Of a stretch of 64,000 nt of DNA, positions 26,131 through 39,658 are shown piece by piece. Origin of the DNA: Sinohyriopsis cumingii (taxonomy: Eukaryota > Mollusca > Bivalvia > Unionida > Unionidae); assembly GCA_028554795.2 (NCBI GenBank), contig CM068828.1, positions 15,924,814 to 15,988,813 on the forward strand, written 5' to 3'. How positions within the stretch are numbered: position 1 is the stretch's first letter; the number at the start of each line of letters is the position of its first letter. The position numbers and the translations under genes are program-made. Under the pieces are notes generated by a model. It was given only the letters and a program-made list of their open reading frames with translations. It was not told the origin of the DNA and searched no databases.

Positions 26131-27060
26131 GTGTAGGCTGTAACAATGGATGTATTGGGTGACCAATGGTTGGTCATGCCATTCGGAGTCCAGAATGCAC
26201 CCAGCCTCTTCACTAGAATGATACAGAAGTTGTTGGAGCCCATGCGCGATAGGGGTGTCCACAACTTCATGGATAATCTCTTGATAGCCACACAGACGTG
26301 GGATGGACACCTCACTCTGCTAGTTGACGTTTCGGAACGTCTACGTTAGGTGGGATTGATAGTTCGTCCTTCCAAATGTTGCCTTGGGTTCCAGACATTG
26401 GACTATTTGGGGCATACCCCGAGTCAAGGCGCGCTGTACCCCGAAAGGTTGAAGAAGCAGCTGTGAAACGCCGCGCGGCCCACCATGAAAACTGAGGTGA
26501 GATCATTTCTGGGATTGGCCGGGTATTACCAGAAGTATGTGGCCAATTTCAGTGCGATTGCGGAGCTGTTGTCTGACCTAACCAAGAAACGGGCCCCAAA
26601 TAAAGATATCTGGATGGGTGCATGTGAGTACGCTTTCCAAACGATGCGGTTGTGCGTCTACCGGATCTGTCCAAAGACCTCGTGCTTTGCACTGACACAT
26701 GTGACACGGGACTGGGAGCAGTACTACTGCAAGAACATGAGGGGAAGCTTTTTCCTGTCGCGTACGGCAGTCGGAAATTGTCTGCTGCCAAGAAGACCTA
26801 CTCCGTATTGGAAAGGGGAATGCCTCGGAATCATGTTCGGGATATCATGGTTCGAGCGGTACTTGTAAGGACGGAAGTTCATATTGGAAACTGACCACCA
26901 ACCCTTCGCCTATCTTGCGCAGGCGAAATTGTCCAATGGACTCTTGATGCAATGGTCACTGTTCTTACAGCACTACCAGATGCAGATCAGATACATGAAA
27001 GAAATAGAGAACGTAGGCGCTGATTTCATGAGTAGTAGTGCTGAAATGACATAGATTGCT
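26131..27060 (+). pseudogene. Gypsy element B: second half of reverse transcriptase and RNase H
   Basis: DQWLVMPFGVQNAPSLFTRM, then FMDNLLIATQTWDGHL (the usual YxDD box reads FMDN), LDYLGHTPSQGALYP, VRSFLGLAGYYQKYV, LVLCTDTCDTGLGAVLLQ and GSRKLSAAKKTYSVLERG give the thumb, connection and RNase H. The end (VGADFMS) is where the domain normally finishes. There are stops near 26,347 and 26,463 and frameshifts around 26,650. No integrase follows; the sequence passes to the polypurine tract. Confidence 0.8.
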
Positions 27061-27204
27061 CTGTAGATAACCGTATGTTGTGTGTATATTCGTGTCCATA
27101 GTCAGCGTGTACTGTCCCTATGATTTTGTTCTTTTATTACATGTAGTAACACGCATTTGCATTTGAAGCAATTTTGGGGGAATAAAATCCCGATTTTATT
27201 CTCA

Positions 27205-27431
27205 AGTGTGGGGGAGTTGTCACGTTGCCTGCCCGCGATTACGTAAGTCAAGAACAAAGGAATTGGTTAGAAGCCATGTATATATGTTAGACCCCGCGGC
27301 TATAGTGGTCCTGTTCGTAATTGTTACGAGAGCCCCGCTTTGCTGGGTGTCAAAAATCACATGTGGACGTTGAAAGCTTTGCTCAAGAATAAAGGACCCT
27401 TATTATCGTCGTAAATCTCACCACGTTGACA
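27205..27431 (+). mobile_element. Gypsy element B: polypurine tract and 3' LTR
   Basis: AGTGTGGGGGAG (27,205-27,216) is a typical polypurine tract and is followed at 27,218 by TGTCACGTTGCC. The proposed LTR is 214 bp and ends ACCACGTTGACA at 27,431, so its ends are short imperfect inverted repeats. AATAAA lies at 27,388-27,393. The 5' LTR is absent, removed with gag and the start of pol. Confidence 0.6.
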
Positions 27432-30400
27432 GACAGCCAGAGCATTGTCTGCTAAGTTGAATAGAACAGGGTAGAATCGATATCCAATCAGAACTAAGAG
27501 GGTGTAGTCACCATTTCAACCCGAATTTAACTGAGTAGTTTAGACTAGAAACCCCAGTCATTGTGAAACATTGTGCTGAGAAGTTGTAGCAATAATTCTG
27601 GGAAGCCGCTCGTGAATTGGCGGGGAAACTTAGGAAATTCTAAGGAAAGACAAAGCTTCGTAAAGGTCAGTGAATTATTTGCTCGTTTGTTGCAGAATAT
27701 TATGGCATTGTGATTGTAATTGTATGCAGTATGTATACTTCATTACTACAATCGTTAGCACGTAGAATTACCTTTGTAGCGTTTACTTTACATGTGTATT
27801 TGAAAAATGAGCTGATTATGTAAAGAATTATGTAGAATGCTAGCTTGTAGTTAGAATCAATATTGTAATTCGTTATTTGGTTAATTTGTAGTACACTAGT
27901 GCATTCTTTCATGTGATATTCTAGATTTTGCAACTGTTGAATCTAATTGTAACTTCGGAAAATGGTTGCAGTGTGTAAAATTAGTTAAAATGGATATTTG
28001 AATATTTGTGTACACTTGTGGGAGTGTAATGTACAGAGATGCATCCGACTGCTGTGCTATTGTTCAGTATAATGAGATTAAGAAAATATATATATATGCT
28101 AATGTCCTTGTGTTTTCACAGGAAGCTTTTAGGGAACAGACTTCCGCTGTGGTTTAGTCCCGAGTCTCTAGGAGAGAGACATAAAGGATACTAGTGGAGA
28201 AGTCGATTGTGAATCAAAGGCTAGTCGGAGAGCAGAGTCAAGGACGAGGAGGAAAAGGAGTTGAGGAGGAGAAATTGCAGTTAACTAGCAGAAGGAGTTA
28301 GGAGGGAAGTCGGAAGGAGAGAAGGAATTGGTGGAATAGGAGAGATACAGATTAGTAGAAAACAAGGACAGGTGGAAAAGGGATCTCACACTATAAATCA
28401 CAGGATCCAACAGGCTATCACTTGGTCGAGAGGAAGAAGAGTGATTGGGAAATTATTATCATTTGAATATTGAATTGTATTAAATTGTTATTCCTTTGAA
28501 TTTCACCTTTGTGTTCTCAATAATTTCACTATCGGCATTGCTGACTGGGGGCTTGGAGCTTTACCTCTCTCTATCACTAATTTCACTTTTTACAAAATCA
28601 AGCCTGGTTAGGACTTCCATAGTAATTTAAATACTATATTGGGAGCACCCAATCTCAACCCTACCAAAGGCCACAATGTTGATATGTAGTTTTTTGCAGG
28701 ATTTTTTTTTTAATAAAATATTGGCGTTCTCATTAATCTGTAAAGTTTTGTACAACCTTGAACAAATGGTTCAGAGCAGTAGATTCTGATCCAGTTTGGT
28801 GTGTTTGGAAGCCTGAGATTCAAAGCAAATGATTTCAATACCCTGCCATATTTAACCTTAGGGTCAAGGTCAAAGGTTACTTCCTTGATATTTTTGTTAT
28901 TCAGTTAACTTATGAACAGGTCATACAATATAATATAACCCCTTCAGTCCTAATATCGTGACTAAAATGGCTACTCTGAGATCTCAAAAGATTACACATT
29001 CTTCATGAAGATCTCAGAACACATGATTAGAGAAAAAATCTGCAAGCCTGATGTTCAAATGCAACTTTTTCATCTGACATATTTGTTTCTACCATTAGCA
29101 GTAAACATTTTCACATTTATATCTGTGTAATGTAGCTTCAAATGGGTTCGATGGCTGCAGTCAAGATGACCCCCACACTGATTTGAAGTCTGCACAGCCT
29201 CCTCTTGGGTGCAAGTTCAGAACTTTCTCCAGGATTTTTCTTTTATTGGATAAAAAAAAATCGCTTTTTTTCCCATATCCAAGTACTGTCGTCACAGGTT
29301 ATGCAGTAATCGGCTGTGCTGCCTTCATTTTAGGAGATCGATTTATCCTTCAGATAGAAAATCCAGTAATTCTTCCCTCGATGGCTGGTTGTGGTAAAGG
29401 TAGGATTCTTTTGTATTTCCTCCTCAGACTCCTCTTATTACCTTCCTCCCAATGCAAATGTATTAGGGAAATGTATTCGACGGGGATAAAAGCATGTTTG
29501 TTTAGTAAATTATTATCTCCAACTATACTTACCTATTCACATTATTATTATTCCCCATATTCCGACCCATCCAAATCTGAGTATCCTAATGTTCTTGTTC
29601 ATGTATACATTTGTTAGGTAGCCACCTATTGGTAGCAAGGTGGTAGTGGTGGTGGAGGTAAAATTCTTTTGAAGGTGGAGGGATTCCACTTTAACTATAT
29701 GCTATACAAATGGGAAAACGGAATTTTCATCTTTTTGGGATTGCTGATTCAGGAGGTAGCAAAGATTATTGCCAATTCTAATGCGATCAGTTTTTTCAGA
29801 TAAACATAATTTATTTGTTTTCCTTATTCCTATTTCAATAATGACTACTCTGGCTCACGTTGTGTTAGGAGCGTAGCATTAATGCTAATCACAAGCTTCC
29901 TTGCTTTACCATCCCTACCTCTGGGTGGTAATGTGGGGTCGATATGAAGACACCATAAGGCAGAGTGTACGATAATGTCAATCTGTATGTCCTTTTGTCT
30001 GTTCTACATTGTTTCCACACAATAACAATTGCTCTCCGCGATCAACCATCATCAACCTTGGTACATGCGAAAGCATTTGGGATAGCAAACAGTATACTGA
30101 CTTTAGGGTCAAAGGTCAGAATCTCTGTAACCTAAGAAAAACGTGTTTTCCACACAAAAGCTTTAGTTCTACACCCCCGATTTGGACCACATGTTGTGAA
30201 TTTTATTGTGGTCTCACTAAACATGCCATAAACTGAGACTCTCCAAGAACACCCCAATATTACTTACATTTGCACCAAAGCTCTCAAAAACGCATCAAGA
30301 AGCGAAAAAGACAGACAAACACAAACATGGACATTGATACAATCAATGATTGATATAGGTAGATGGCTCCATTTCCAATAAACTGCAGAAAATAACTCTT

Positions 30401-31257
30401 ATGCATCAAATCTCTTTAATTTTATATTTTTTGTTAAACAATTTCCTCATTAAATGGCAATGCACCATACTTCCCTCATTTATTTTCGTATAAACTGTTT
30501 ATATACGAATTTTCATTTCAAATCGTGAATTGAAATTTTTGACAGAAACAAATACATGACCAATGGTTGTTACAAACTCCACAGGAGTGATTTCCCTTGA
30601 TCTTAACTAGCAGTGAAGGAAAATCATTCTGTAATTCCCTTGATTTTACTTCGATGTCAAGAAAAAATCGCCGTGTGTAGATTACATGATATATCGGATG
30701 TAATTTATCTAAACTGTTTGAATATATATGTCATTTAATGATTGGTACACTATTAATATTGGATAAATATTCATTTGTATCATGTAATATTCATGTGTTA
30801 AAGAAAACAAATAACCGTTTTGCTTACACTTTAATTTGTATTATAATTTTATAACAGATTTTATGTTGAGAACCCAGAATGTTCTAGAAAGGAAAAGTTC
30901 ATTAAGTCTTGTTATATCCCGAAAATGCTAATTGTGACCTAGGTCAAGTAGTCGAGGGCTTTATAATCTTGTTTACCTGAGAAATTATTAATTCATGCTG
31001 TAACATCTTTAGTGAAAATCTGTCTTATTGTTGTGATCAGCATTTGATTTTGGCTGGAATTATTTATTCAAATTAATATTCTCTGGAATTAAAAAATTAT
31101 ATATATATACATATTCCTTCGGGTGGGATATAATTACATACATGTAACCTAAGGGATTTAAGACAATACGTGGACATGAACAGTATATTGGTTTTTTCCG
31201 GGTGGATGTGGTGATAACAAGTCTTTTCTTCCTCTATGTAACCAGATGACTGATTAC

Positions 31258-31330
<73 letters not shown>

Positions 31331-33365
31331 CACAGATATATATTGTAACATATACAGTTTATATCGTGACATATTTATCAGATATATTGTGGTAAGAATC
31401 GAGCTTATCTACATTCTCGACCATGTACATTACTAAAGTGTGAGGATGATTTAAGTTTTGAGTAAAAAGGAAACTTACTGATTTTTGGGTCTGAAAAGTC
31501 AAAGGTTAAGGACTGAAAAATATTTTGGCATAACAACTTCAGTTCTAGGCCATATACATTGATCAAAACCCATAAAAGGCTTGCGCTGAAGGTAAGGAAG
31601 AGGTCCACTTTGTTGCGGGTTCAAAGGTCAAAGCTTACTATCATTGTAACTCAAAAGAAAAATAAATTCTATGTATTAGATTTTGTTCTGAAGATAAGTT
31701 TCTTCTAATAGCATGCACCTAGATCCTTGCCTTCTGTTTTAACAAAACTTCATTCAGTTCGCTTCATATTTGGATCATTATATGATCCTAAATTTCTCTT
31801 TCTTACTGTTGTCTCTGTAGCTGCTATGCTGATGATAATGATAGGGTGGAGAAGTTGGAAGTGTTTTTGTCTATTTTGATTTCTAATATTCAAAAATTTT
31901 GTTGCTCAATAATAGGGCATGGTATTGATGAATCAGTTAATTTGTTAATCAGTTGTTTATTAGTTTGAATTTAATAATTAATTAAAAAATGGTTATAGAA
32001 AATGATTAATTTTCTCCATAATTTCAGTATCATTTAACCATAAATCTGGTAATGTGGTAATGTGACATTTGAATCTGGCACCTTTTTGATTGTATCAAAT
32101 GCTCGTGCCTGATGTTTTAAATCAAAGCAAAGGAAATGGATGTGCAAAATATGGATAGGACAGTCATGCTAAAAAAAGTGATTCAATTCTCATTGCAATG
32201 GGATTTTAACTTGTACCCAGGTGAGCTGAAGATAACCTTGCCTTCTTTGTGCTGGAAAGGTGGGACTCACACAGTACTGGTGACTCCAGTATGAACCTAG
32301 GAGTACCACTGACCCCTACCAGAATTGAAGGGGGTCAACCAGAGAAAAATAGGAGTATGCATCTGTATGCCAGATCCCACACTTCATCTGAAAACAATGC
32401 ACATGACGGATATCCAACCATGCAAGTGTATTTAGCAGATGGCAAACATATGGGATGAGTACCCCAAGAAGATTCTTACAGCAGCATATCCTAGCTGAAA
32501 GGTTAAAGGAAAAATACCATAACACATACAGAACCAGAAGAAATATGTAACAATGGGGAGATACAATTACAGAAACACTGCTTAGATAGTTGGTACACAT
32601 AAACTCTCAATTATCAAAAGGAAAAACAGATAAATGTACAAAATGCAAGACTGGGGGGAAGGGGTAAAGGTCAAATGCAACACAGAAATGGATGTTTTCC
32701 AAGTAAAGTAGTTCAAAAGACACTAGAATTAATAACAAAAACATTATCAGTGTCCAAAGACACATGCAAACCACAGAGTCCATGGAAAATAAAAATGATA
32801 TTCAAATGATGGAAGTAACTTAAAGGCAACAGACTGAGATTATGCTCATTTTACTCTAGACTTGAAATTAATTAAAGGAAAAACAACTAGGATTAAAAGC
32901 ATTTAAAAAGGAAATGGGAAAGAAAGGTCATAATAATATGTAATGTCTTACTGCTATTCAGATAGTATTTACATGGCTTATACAGAAGACTGGATCTAAC
33001 CTTGCCATGTCTACAATAAGTCTTCTAATGCATTCATAAAACATACAGGACAAATTCTGGAGAAAAAGTACCAGATACACGTGAGCTTTTTATTCAGCAG
33101 GAAAGAACTTTCTAAGAACATGCTAGACATTTTTCTCCATCAATAAGAAGGGAAAGGATGGCGATCTTAGAGTCATGCATCTTGATTTTCGTCAACTGTA
33201 GAGTGCATCAGATTGAAAGCCAGTCCACCATTTTGGAACATCCTACAGTCGGACTGCAAGTGACATCCAAATAGTTCTTGTACCAAAAATTGCAATGTCC
33301 TCCTAATGAAGCTTGTTAACCTATAAGGTCGGTAAGAATGAAAATTATTGATCTAATTTATATTG
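27432..33365. other. Intergenic host DNA, no gene seen
   Basis: AT-rich sequence without a convincing exon. It includes a purine-rich stretch (about 28,190-28,440), an A/T dinucleotide tract (31,263-31,327), and several short degenerate phrases of the type TTAGGGTCAAAGGTCA (near 28,860, 30,105, 31,495 and 31,618) that look like remains of an old interspersed repeat. Longer open frames (for example 29,183-29,617) have low-complexity, non-conserved translations. Confidence 0.5.
31263..31327. repeat. (AT)n microsatellite
   Basis: An uninterrupted run of about 32 AT units. Confidence 0.95.
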
Positions 33366-33371
33366 TTTATT
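33366..33371 (-). promoter_or_regulatory. Poly(A) signal of the calpain gene
   Basis: AATAAA on the minus strand, 29 bases past the calpain stop codon. It would give a very short 3' UTR; other AATAAA hexamers further on could also be used. Confidence 0.4.
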
Positions 33372-33400
33372 CAGCTTTTCCACTCATTTTCTCTTCATGT

Positions 33401-33601
33401 TTATACACTAGACATGTCATCTGTATGGACAACCTTTAACCAGAGGCATCCCTGTTTCTGTACAACTCCCTCCTTTGTACCTCTGTTTTCAAATAGACTG
33501 AACTTTCTTAGTGTGATCCGTGATGTATATTCTTGTTTCTTTTCCATGGGGATGGTGGCAAAACCCATAAACTGGTCCGTGATGATATTCTGGTTCCACA
33601 A
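33401..33601 (-). CDS. Calpain gene, last coding exon (end of C2 domain)
   Basis: The exon follows a polypyrimidine-CAG acceptor (TTTTTCCACCTTTCAG) and opens in phase 0 with LWNQNIITDQFMGFATIPM, the last strands of a C2 domain. It ends CLWLKVVHTDDMSSV, then TAA at 33,401-33,403. C2 domains bind phospholipid, often with calcium. A C-terminal C2 domain instead of a penta-EF-hand marks the calpain-5/6 and TRA-3 type. It joins the exon at 35,520-35,656 without phase conflict. Confidence 0.82.
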   Translation of the reverse strand: MWNQNIITDQFMGFATIPMEKKQEYTSRITLRKFSLFENRGTKEGVVQKQGCLWLKVVHTDDMSSV

Positions 33602-34092
33602 CTGAAAGGTGGAAAAAGAAAATGCTATAGAAATAAAAAATAAAAAAATTAAAGATCTAAGAAACATGAATTTGTTCTGATTCATTCTTCTCTTAATATA
33701 TGGTACAGCCGTCAATTTTTGCAATGTCATCATTGTGCTCACATGATCTAAGACCTCATTTGCATATTGCTAATTAATGGGCCCTTTAAAAATCTTGTAT
33801 TTATCATTACTCTAGAAGCTTCCTTCATTGCACAATTGAAGTCAAAACCTTTCATAAAAGTTGTATAATTATTATAAGGCATAATCTGATTGTGTTGGTG
33901 GTGTGGCATATTTTATTATCAAATGAGTTTCAAAACTCTACATCTGACGCATATTTTTATTCTATGGCAAATAGGATAATATGGGCATCTTTTCTACGAT
34001 AATTATGTTTATCAGCCATTGTTTTAATAATAAGCACTTGGTAAAGCTAAGCTTAGGAGGACCACTGTTTTTCTATAGAGTAAGAGAAAAAT

Positions 34093-34338
34093 TGTTGTTG
34101 TAGGGTTTAACGCCATTTTGCAGCATTACGATAGGCTATACATGGCGGCCAGTATCAGTGGTGGAGGAAGAACCCGGGAAAACCCCAGAAAGAACCACTG
34201 ACCCACGAGAAACTACTGGCAAGCTTTCTCACATACCCACACTGGCTGAATCTGAGACTCAAACCCACACAGACAGAGGTGAGATGGCAGTGAACTGTAA
34301 CGGAGAGCGCTTTCGACCACTCGGGGTCCCAAGAGAAA
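34093..34338 (-). mobile_element. tRNA-derived SINE (Leu/Ser-type head, V-SINE-like body)
   Basis: On the minus strand: CCCCGAGTGGTCGAAAGCGC (A-box region, missing some bases relative to the copy at 51,582), GTGGGTTTGAGTCTC (B box), then a conserved body GGAAAGAAC-like segment, a TGGCCGCCATGTATAGCC stretch and a tail AATGGCGTTAAACCCTAC followed by AACAACAA. The sister copy at 51,582-51,835 aligns throughout. The tail resembles molluscan V-SINE/RUDI elements from memory. Confidence 0.8.
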
Positions 34339-35216
34339 AATAATAAACATTAAGACAGATTGAAGCCATGTTTGAAATGCAAGGGGTGTTCTGGTTGTAC
34401 TGTTCATAGCATGGTCACTCAAATCAAGTTTTAATGCATTGACTTTCACGAGTTTCGAGCTAAATATATTTTACCTCATGTGTTAAATAGCTTTATATGG
34501 ATGACTTAACAGCTCCATTGTTGTAGTAACATCTTTCAAGTGGAAGGAAAAGGTAGACCTAATGGTAACCTGTTGACCTTGCTGTAGATGAATTATACAG
34601 TAAATTTGAATATCGGTATCTAAAAGAAAATTTTGGGTAGCATGTCAAGCCTACATCAAAGTGTTATTGTAAACGTGTGGTCTTCATCCCGAGGTTAAAG
34701 GGTAGAAAGAATATGTCACATAAAGAACATGTCGTATAATGAATTCTGTTAGCTTCGTAATCATTCATCCAGCATATGAATAAAATCTATCAAGGAGAAT
34801 AGGATATATAAGGAATTGAAATAACGTTAACCAAAATGCTTAAGGCACACTTTTTTATGATGATGAAATGGGCATGCAAGCATGTCACAGAATAAAAGGT
34901 GTTAGCCTCATAATAATCACTGCCAAAAATTATGAAAGTCTATCAAATAGGTTTAGGAAATGTCTGCAACTGAAAAACTTTAATGAAAACCTAAAGAAAG
35001 AATCGATGACACTGTCAAGAAAATTACTATTTTGTTTCACTTTCCACTAATGTGGCTTGAAAAAAAATTAAGAGCCAATGTTTATGCAGTTTTTAGTTTA
35101 AACTCAATGTCATAAGCTCTGTCATGCATTAAAAATCTAATTAGCAAATTTTTACAAGTAAAAAATGAATATGTTATTAAAGCAGGAGTTAGAGATCTCC
35201 TGTAATGTACCAGTGC

Positions 35217-35371
35217 AAAAATAGATCACATTATGAAATGTACCCTGCAATAAATAGATCACAGTATGAAATGTACCCTGTAATAAATAGATCACATTAT
35301 GAAATGTACCCTGCAATAAATAGATCACAGTATGAAATGTACAATGCAATAAATAGATCACAGAATGAAAT
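35217..35371. repeat. 33-bp minisatellite, about 4.7 units
   Basis: The unit is AAATAGATCACAGTATGAAA plus TGTACCCTGCAAT. Units differ by single bases. The repetitive reading frame on the minus strand is an artefact. Confidence 0.9.
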
Positions 35372-35519
35372 CCAAGATCGCTAAGCTTATGCTACTGTCA
35401 TACGATCGAAACCTCTTTCTAACGTGATGTAATACAGTGCAGCCATCATCATTCAACCTGCATCATTGTGTCCCTGTAAGGTGTGTGGATTTCATTTATC
35501 ACAGGATGTGGATTCTTAC

Positions 35520-35656
35520 CTCTATTATAACATCTTTGTTGGGACTGGACCGATAAAGTGTTACTCTCTCATTCCAGACAGGGCTTAGAGTGTCCTTTTC
35601 AGGAAGCGTCCTCAGTGTCGTACCCTCCCACTTGATTATACAGTATAGATTAGCAG
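35520..35656 (-). CDS. Calpain gene, C2-domain exon
   Basis: Acceptor ATTATGTAATTCAG and donor GAG|GTAAGA. The 137-nt exon starts with two bases finishing a codon, then encodes ANLYCIIKWEGTTLRTLPEK and DTLSPVWNERVTLYRSSPN. This is the central C2 pattern: a strand of the type xYxxIK-x-EG, then KDTL-x-P-x-WNE. It ends in phase 0, matching the next exon. The first residues of the C2 domain come from the exon at 36,761-36,834. Confidence 0.82.
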
Positions 35657-36760
35657 CTGAATTACATAATTAGATTACTCATATACGACAGACAAAATAA
35701 TACCATATTAGTGGTATACTGTTTTGTTAGAAAATACTCTACCTTTTATTTAGTAAATATTTTATTATTAGTAGATGGAATATTATTAGCAAATACTGTA
35801 TTATTGGTAAATGCTTTATTATTGGTAAATGCTGTATTATCAGCAAATTACATTATTAATACATATTGCTTTGTTGGTAAAATTTAGTGTTAGGCTGTAT
35901 AGCTAATTTTAATTCCCCAACACTTCAGTGCTATCATTACTTTGGTATCTTTCTTCCATGTGACAGTCAAGCTGAATATCCCCCAACCCTTCAATTCTTA
36001 ACTAGAGCTCTAGAACAAAAAAGAAAACCAACACAGTCCCAGTCCAAAAAAGAAAACAAAAAAGAAAACCAACACAGTCCCAGTCCAATGCCTTAGTCAC
36101 TTCCAGAATATTGTCCTTCTTTGACTTTGACCAAAACTGAAAGAATATCAGTGTGCAGATGAAGGGAGTTTGTAATATACCTGATAGGTATATTTAAAAT
36201 TAGTTTTTTCCCCTGAAAACGATATTAAAAACAGTAATACATTATCTGATTACTTTACTGACTTCTACAGCTCTTAGGAAGGTTAATGACCACATGGCTA
36301 GCTGTCCAACAAACATCCTGTCTGTTTCCAGTAGAATCCTGTACTGCTGACTGGACATTGGCATGCTGAGAACTTGCTAGTGTGACAAAATTGAACACTG
36401 TCTGATTTGACATGAAAGAATGGTGGAGTGAGACCACCAATATATCCTCCAAAGAGCAATGATTAAGAAAGGACCAAGACATGACATTAACTGTAGACCT
36501 GGGGCCATAAAGGACCAAAACATGGCATTAACTGTAAACCTAGGGGCCAAAAAGGACCAAGACATGGCATTAACTGTAAACCTAGGGGCCAAAAAGGACC
36601 AAGACATGGCATTAACTGTAAACCTAGGGGCCAAAAAGGACCAAGACAATGGCATTAACTATAGACCTAGGGGCCATAAAGGAATGATCTCTATCAGTCA
36701 GAGACTACTTAAGGAAACTAATTGTGACCCGAATTCAGATATGAGCCTAGTCCTACTTAC
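35657..36760 (-). other. Calpain intron with 42-bp minisatellite
   Basis: Donor GTAAGT at 36,760 and CAG acceptor at 35,657. It holds short TTATTGGTAAATGCT repeats (35,750-35,880), a 30-bp direct repeat (36,020-36,085) and the minisatellite at 36,470-36,683. Confidence 0.65.
36470..36683. repeat. 42-bp minisatellite, about 5 units
   Basis: The unit is built from AAGGACCAAGACATGGCATT, AACTGTAAACCTAGGGGCC and AAA. Unit length is a multiple of three, so both strands stay open without being genes. Confidence 0.9.
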
Positions 36761-36834
36761 ATTTTCCTCTATCTGGTGGTTCTACATCTTCAGCTTTTGC
36801 TATGGTAATCTGTGTGGCGGCTACTGGTTTCCTG
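36761..36834 (-). CDS. Calpain gene, linker and first C2-domain strand exon
   Basis: A short 74-nt exon between the acceptor AAATCTACAG and donor AAAT|GTAAGT. One base finishes a codon left by the upstream exon, then RKPVAATQITIAKAEDVEP follows: the link from the calpain beta-sandwich to the C2 domain and the first C2 strand. Its phase (1 in, 1 out) fits both neighbours, which supports this otherwise tiny exon. Confidence 0.72.
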
Positions 36835-39658
36835 CTGTAGATTTGAGCACAGCACTTTCCTGACTGGGGCTCATCATGGACTAACTCACTAAAACACGAA
36901 GTAAAAAAAAGTCATTATATCTAGCCCTAGTTTACGTTTTTTGCCAACTTGCTATTTCTTTGACACAAGTTAAAATTTGATAAAGGAAGCAACCCTGTGA
37001 CATCGCTATTTAGGCCTTGTATATCTGCCAGTCCTTAACCCAGTTTTGAGGCAGGGCTGGCATGGTGGTTCAAGTTGTAGATAATTCATGTTACAGCAGA
37101 AAACAGTTGTTATATGCATTCACCCTTTCTGGTGTAAGTGCTAGTGTGTCAACATATTAGTTAAGATCATGTATTTACATGTTTTATTTAATATGCACAG
37201 TGACCTAATTTCAAATCAAACTAATATGAAGATTATTGTACCTAATGTCCACATACCCGATATAATTTATCATCATACCATTTGAACCACTGAATCAATA
37301 ATCCTCTTTGCCTTTATGTTAGTTGACATACAAATTTGTTTGGTAAATACTCATATTATGCATTTCCTTTTACCATATCTGAATGTTTTTACTATATCAG
37401 TTGCAAATCATTTCTTGTCACTAATTTGGGAGTTTTATCCTAATGTCCATTACATTTTACATCAGTATCAACATGACATGAAAATGGAAATGTTTTGAAA
37501 GCAAATATTGGTCAGATTAGACAGAAATGAAATGTTTTGATTCCAGGCCATTGTGATATCAAGCAACATTATCTGCACTTTATGGAAGATGGAGGGATCC
37601 AGTATCATCACTGAACTTAAAACAGTTAGGCAGAGACCACTTATCAAGCTGACCCATAAAATGACAAAGGGAAGTAACTCATATCACCAAAGTGTCAATC
37701 CCGAACCCTCTACTGAGTAATAGAGGATGAAAATGTTGTGCTCTTCCTGGATTTCAGAGGTAAATTGTAAAAAAAAGAGCTGATGACTTTTTTTTTACAT
37801 TTTTTATATTTGGTAATTCATTCATTGCACTTTCAGAAGCTGGTATTGTCTTGTTGGGCAAAATTCATTTTCCCAGTTTTAATAGGTGCTAAAGATAGTG
37901 TACTTTAGACTAATTCAGGCTGATTTTTTAGCACAAGGGAGCTGTCATTTTAGTTAGCAGTGTGCTTTGTGTACAATTTCCATAAGTACATTATCCAAAG
38001 AAATGTCAGCCACATTACATCAAAGTAGCATAGAGGTATGCCAACATTCTCTCCACTGTGCATGTTTTAAATGCAAACAACTTCACCTTACATATGTCAC
38101 TCTCTCAAAAGTACATAATAACTAGTGAGCGCCCCCGTGGTAGTGACATCGCCTTTTAATATCAGTTGTAGTGACATCCCCATATAATTATAATATTAGA
38201 CTGTGGTAGTGACATCCCTTATAATATCAGTGGTAGTGACATCCCATTATAATATCAGTTGTAGTGACATCCCCTTATAATATCAGTGGTAGTGACATCC
38301 CATTTTAATATAAGTGGTAGTGACATCCCATTATAATATCAGTTGTAGTGACATCCCCTTATAATATCAGTGGTAGTGACATCCCATTTTAATATAAGTG
38401 GTAGTGACATCCCCATACATTATCAGAGGTAGTGACATCTTATAATGTCAGTGGTAGTTACATCCCCTTTAAAGTCAGTGGTAGTTACATCCCCTTATAA
38501 TGTCAGTGGTAGTTACATCCCCCTTATAATGTCAGTGGTACTGTAGTTACATCCCCTAATCATATCAGCGGTAGTGACATCCTCTTGTAATATAAATGGT
38601 AGTGACATCCTATTATAATATCAGTTATAATGACATCCCAACAGGGTGCATTTATTAACACATTTTAGACAAGTGATATTGCCTATCAAGTATTTTTAAA
38701 AACTGCATGAGGCAAAGATTTCATGGGATGCCATAGAAATATGGACAAAAGGCATCAATATAGAATTATACAAAGTTATATCACAAAGTTTTCATTACAA
38801 AAAGCATATTAAAACTTAAGTGAATACAATGGTATTGAGATAATTATCAATACATCTCCTACAGGCATATTCAATAGTAATGAAAACAAAAAAAACATGC
38901 ATATAGGTAAATAGATTCATAATGAATCATACTTATGGTGATTTTAAAGGCAGCTTTACAACTTTATTAAAGTATGCTACCACTGCAGACCAAACAAGGT
39001 CCATGTTCAAATATGTCAAAACTGTAGAAGATATTAAAACAATTACAAAATAGCAAACAATTTAATCAAGTCATCAATTTATGTTTACAAACATTCATAT
39101 TACATTTCATTTACCTAACATCATTTTTCTTTTCTAAAATGTGTTCACAAAATCTTTGTTTTATACAAAATCCAAGAAGTTAAAGAAGTTTGTTTTCTTC
39201 TCTCAATTCATGTAATGGATTGAAAATCAAATTCAGGTATTCTTGTGATCTTTGCTTAATTGTGCCAACTGGGTTTTTGTATAAAAAAGCCTAAGCAAAA
39301 AACAGTACAGAATAGTGCAATGAAATTTAAAAATTGATGTAATGACATGTAAATCAAGTCATCTATATATGAATAGAAATATACCAACCAAATTTCATTT
39401 GTGTTATGCTCACTAGGTTTTAACAATGCCCAGAAGTTAAAAAGTGTGTGTAAAATTGAAAAATCAACGTAAAAGCATGAAATCCTAATCAGGTCACCAT
39501 GATAAAGTATGTAAAATCCATGATAAATGGATTTGGGATGAACGTGCAAACTTGTGGGCAGACAGCAGGAAAGTAATATACTCCTCTGCTATTGTAACAC
39601 TGATGCCATAATAACATCTACCTTATTGCCAGAAACATCTTCAAGATTCTGTACTTAC
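36835..39658 (-). other. Calpain intron with 28-bp minisatellite
   Basis: Donor GTAAGT at 39,658 and CAG acceptor at 36,835. It contains the TAGTGACATCCC minisatellite (38,137-38,640). The remainder is unremarkable AT-rich DNA. Confidence 0.65.
38137..38640. repeat. About 28-bp minisatellite (GTGGTAGTGACATCCC)
   Basis: The unit is GTGGTAGTGACATCCCATTA plus TAATATCA, roughly 18 units with substitutions and small indels. Confidence 0.9.

Larger units (their letters stand above)
33602..35519 (-). other. Calpain intron with SINE and 33-bp minisatellite
   Basis: GTAAGA donor at 35,519 and CAG acceptor at 33,602. It contains a minus-strand tRNA-derived SINE (34,093-34,338) and a five-unit minisatellite (35,217-35,371). 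Nothing else coding is seen. Confidence 0.7.

Noticed and set aside
29183..29617. A 144-residue frame in the intergenic region
   Set aside because: Low-complexity translation with no motif, splice context or repeat family support.
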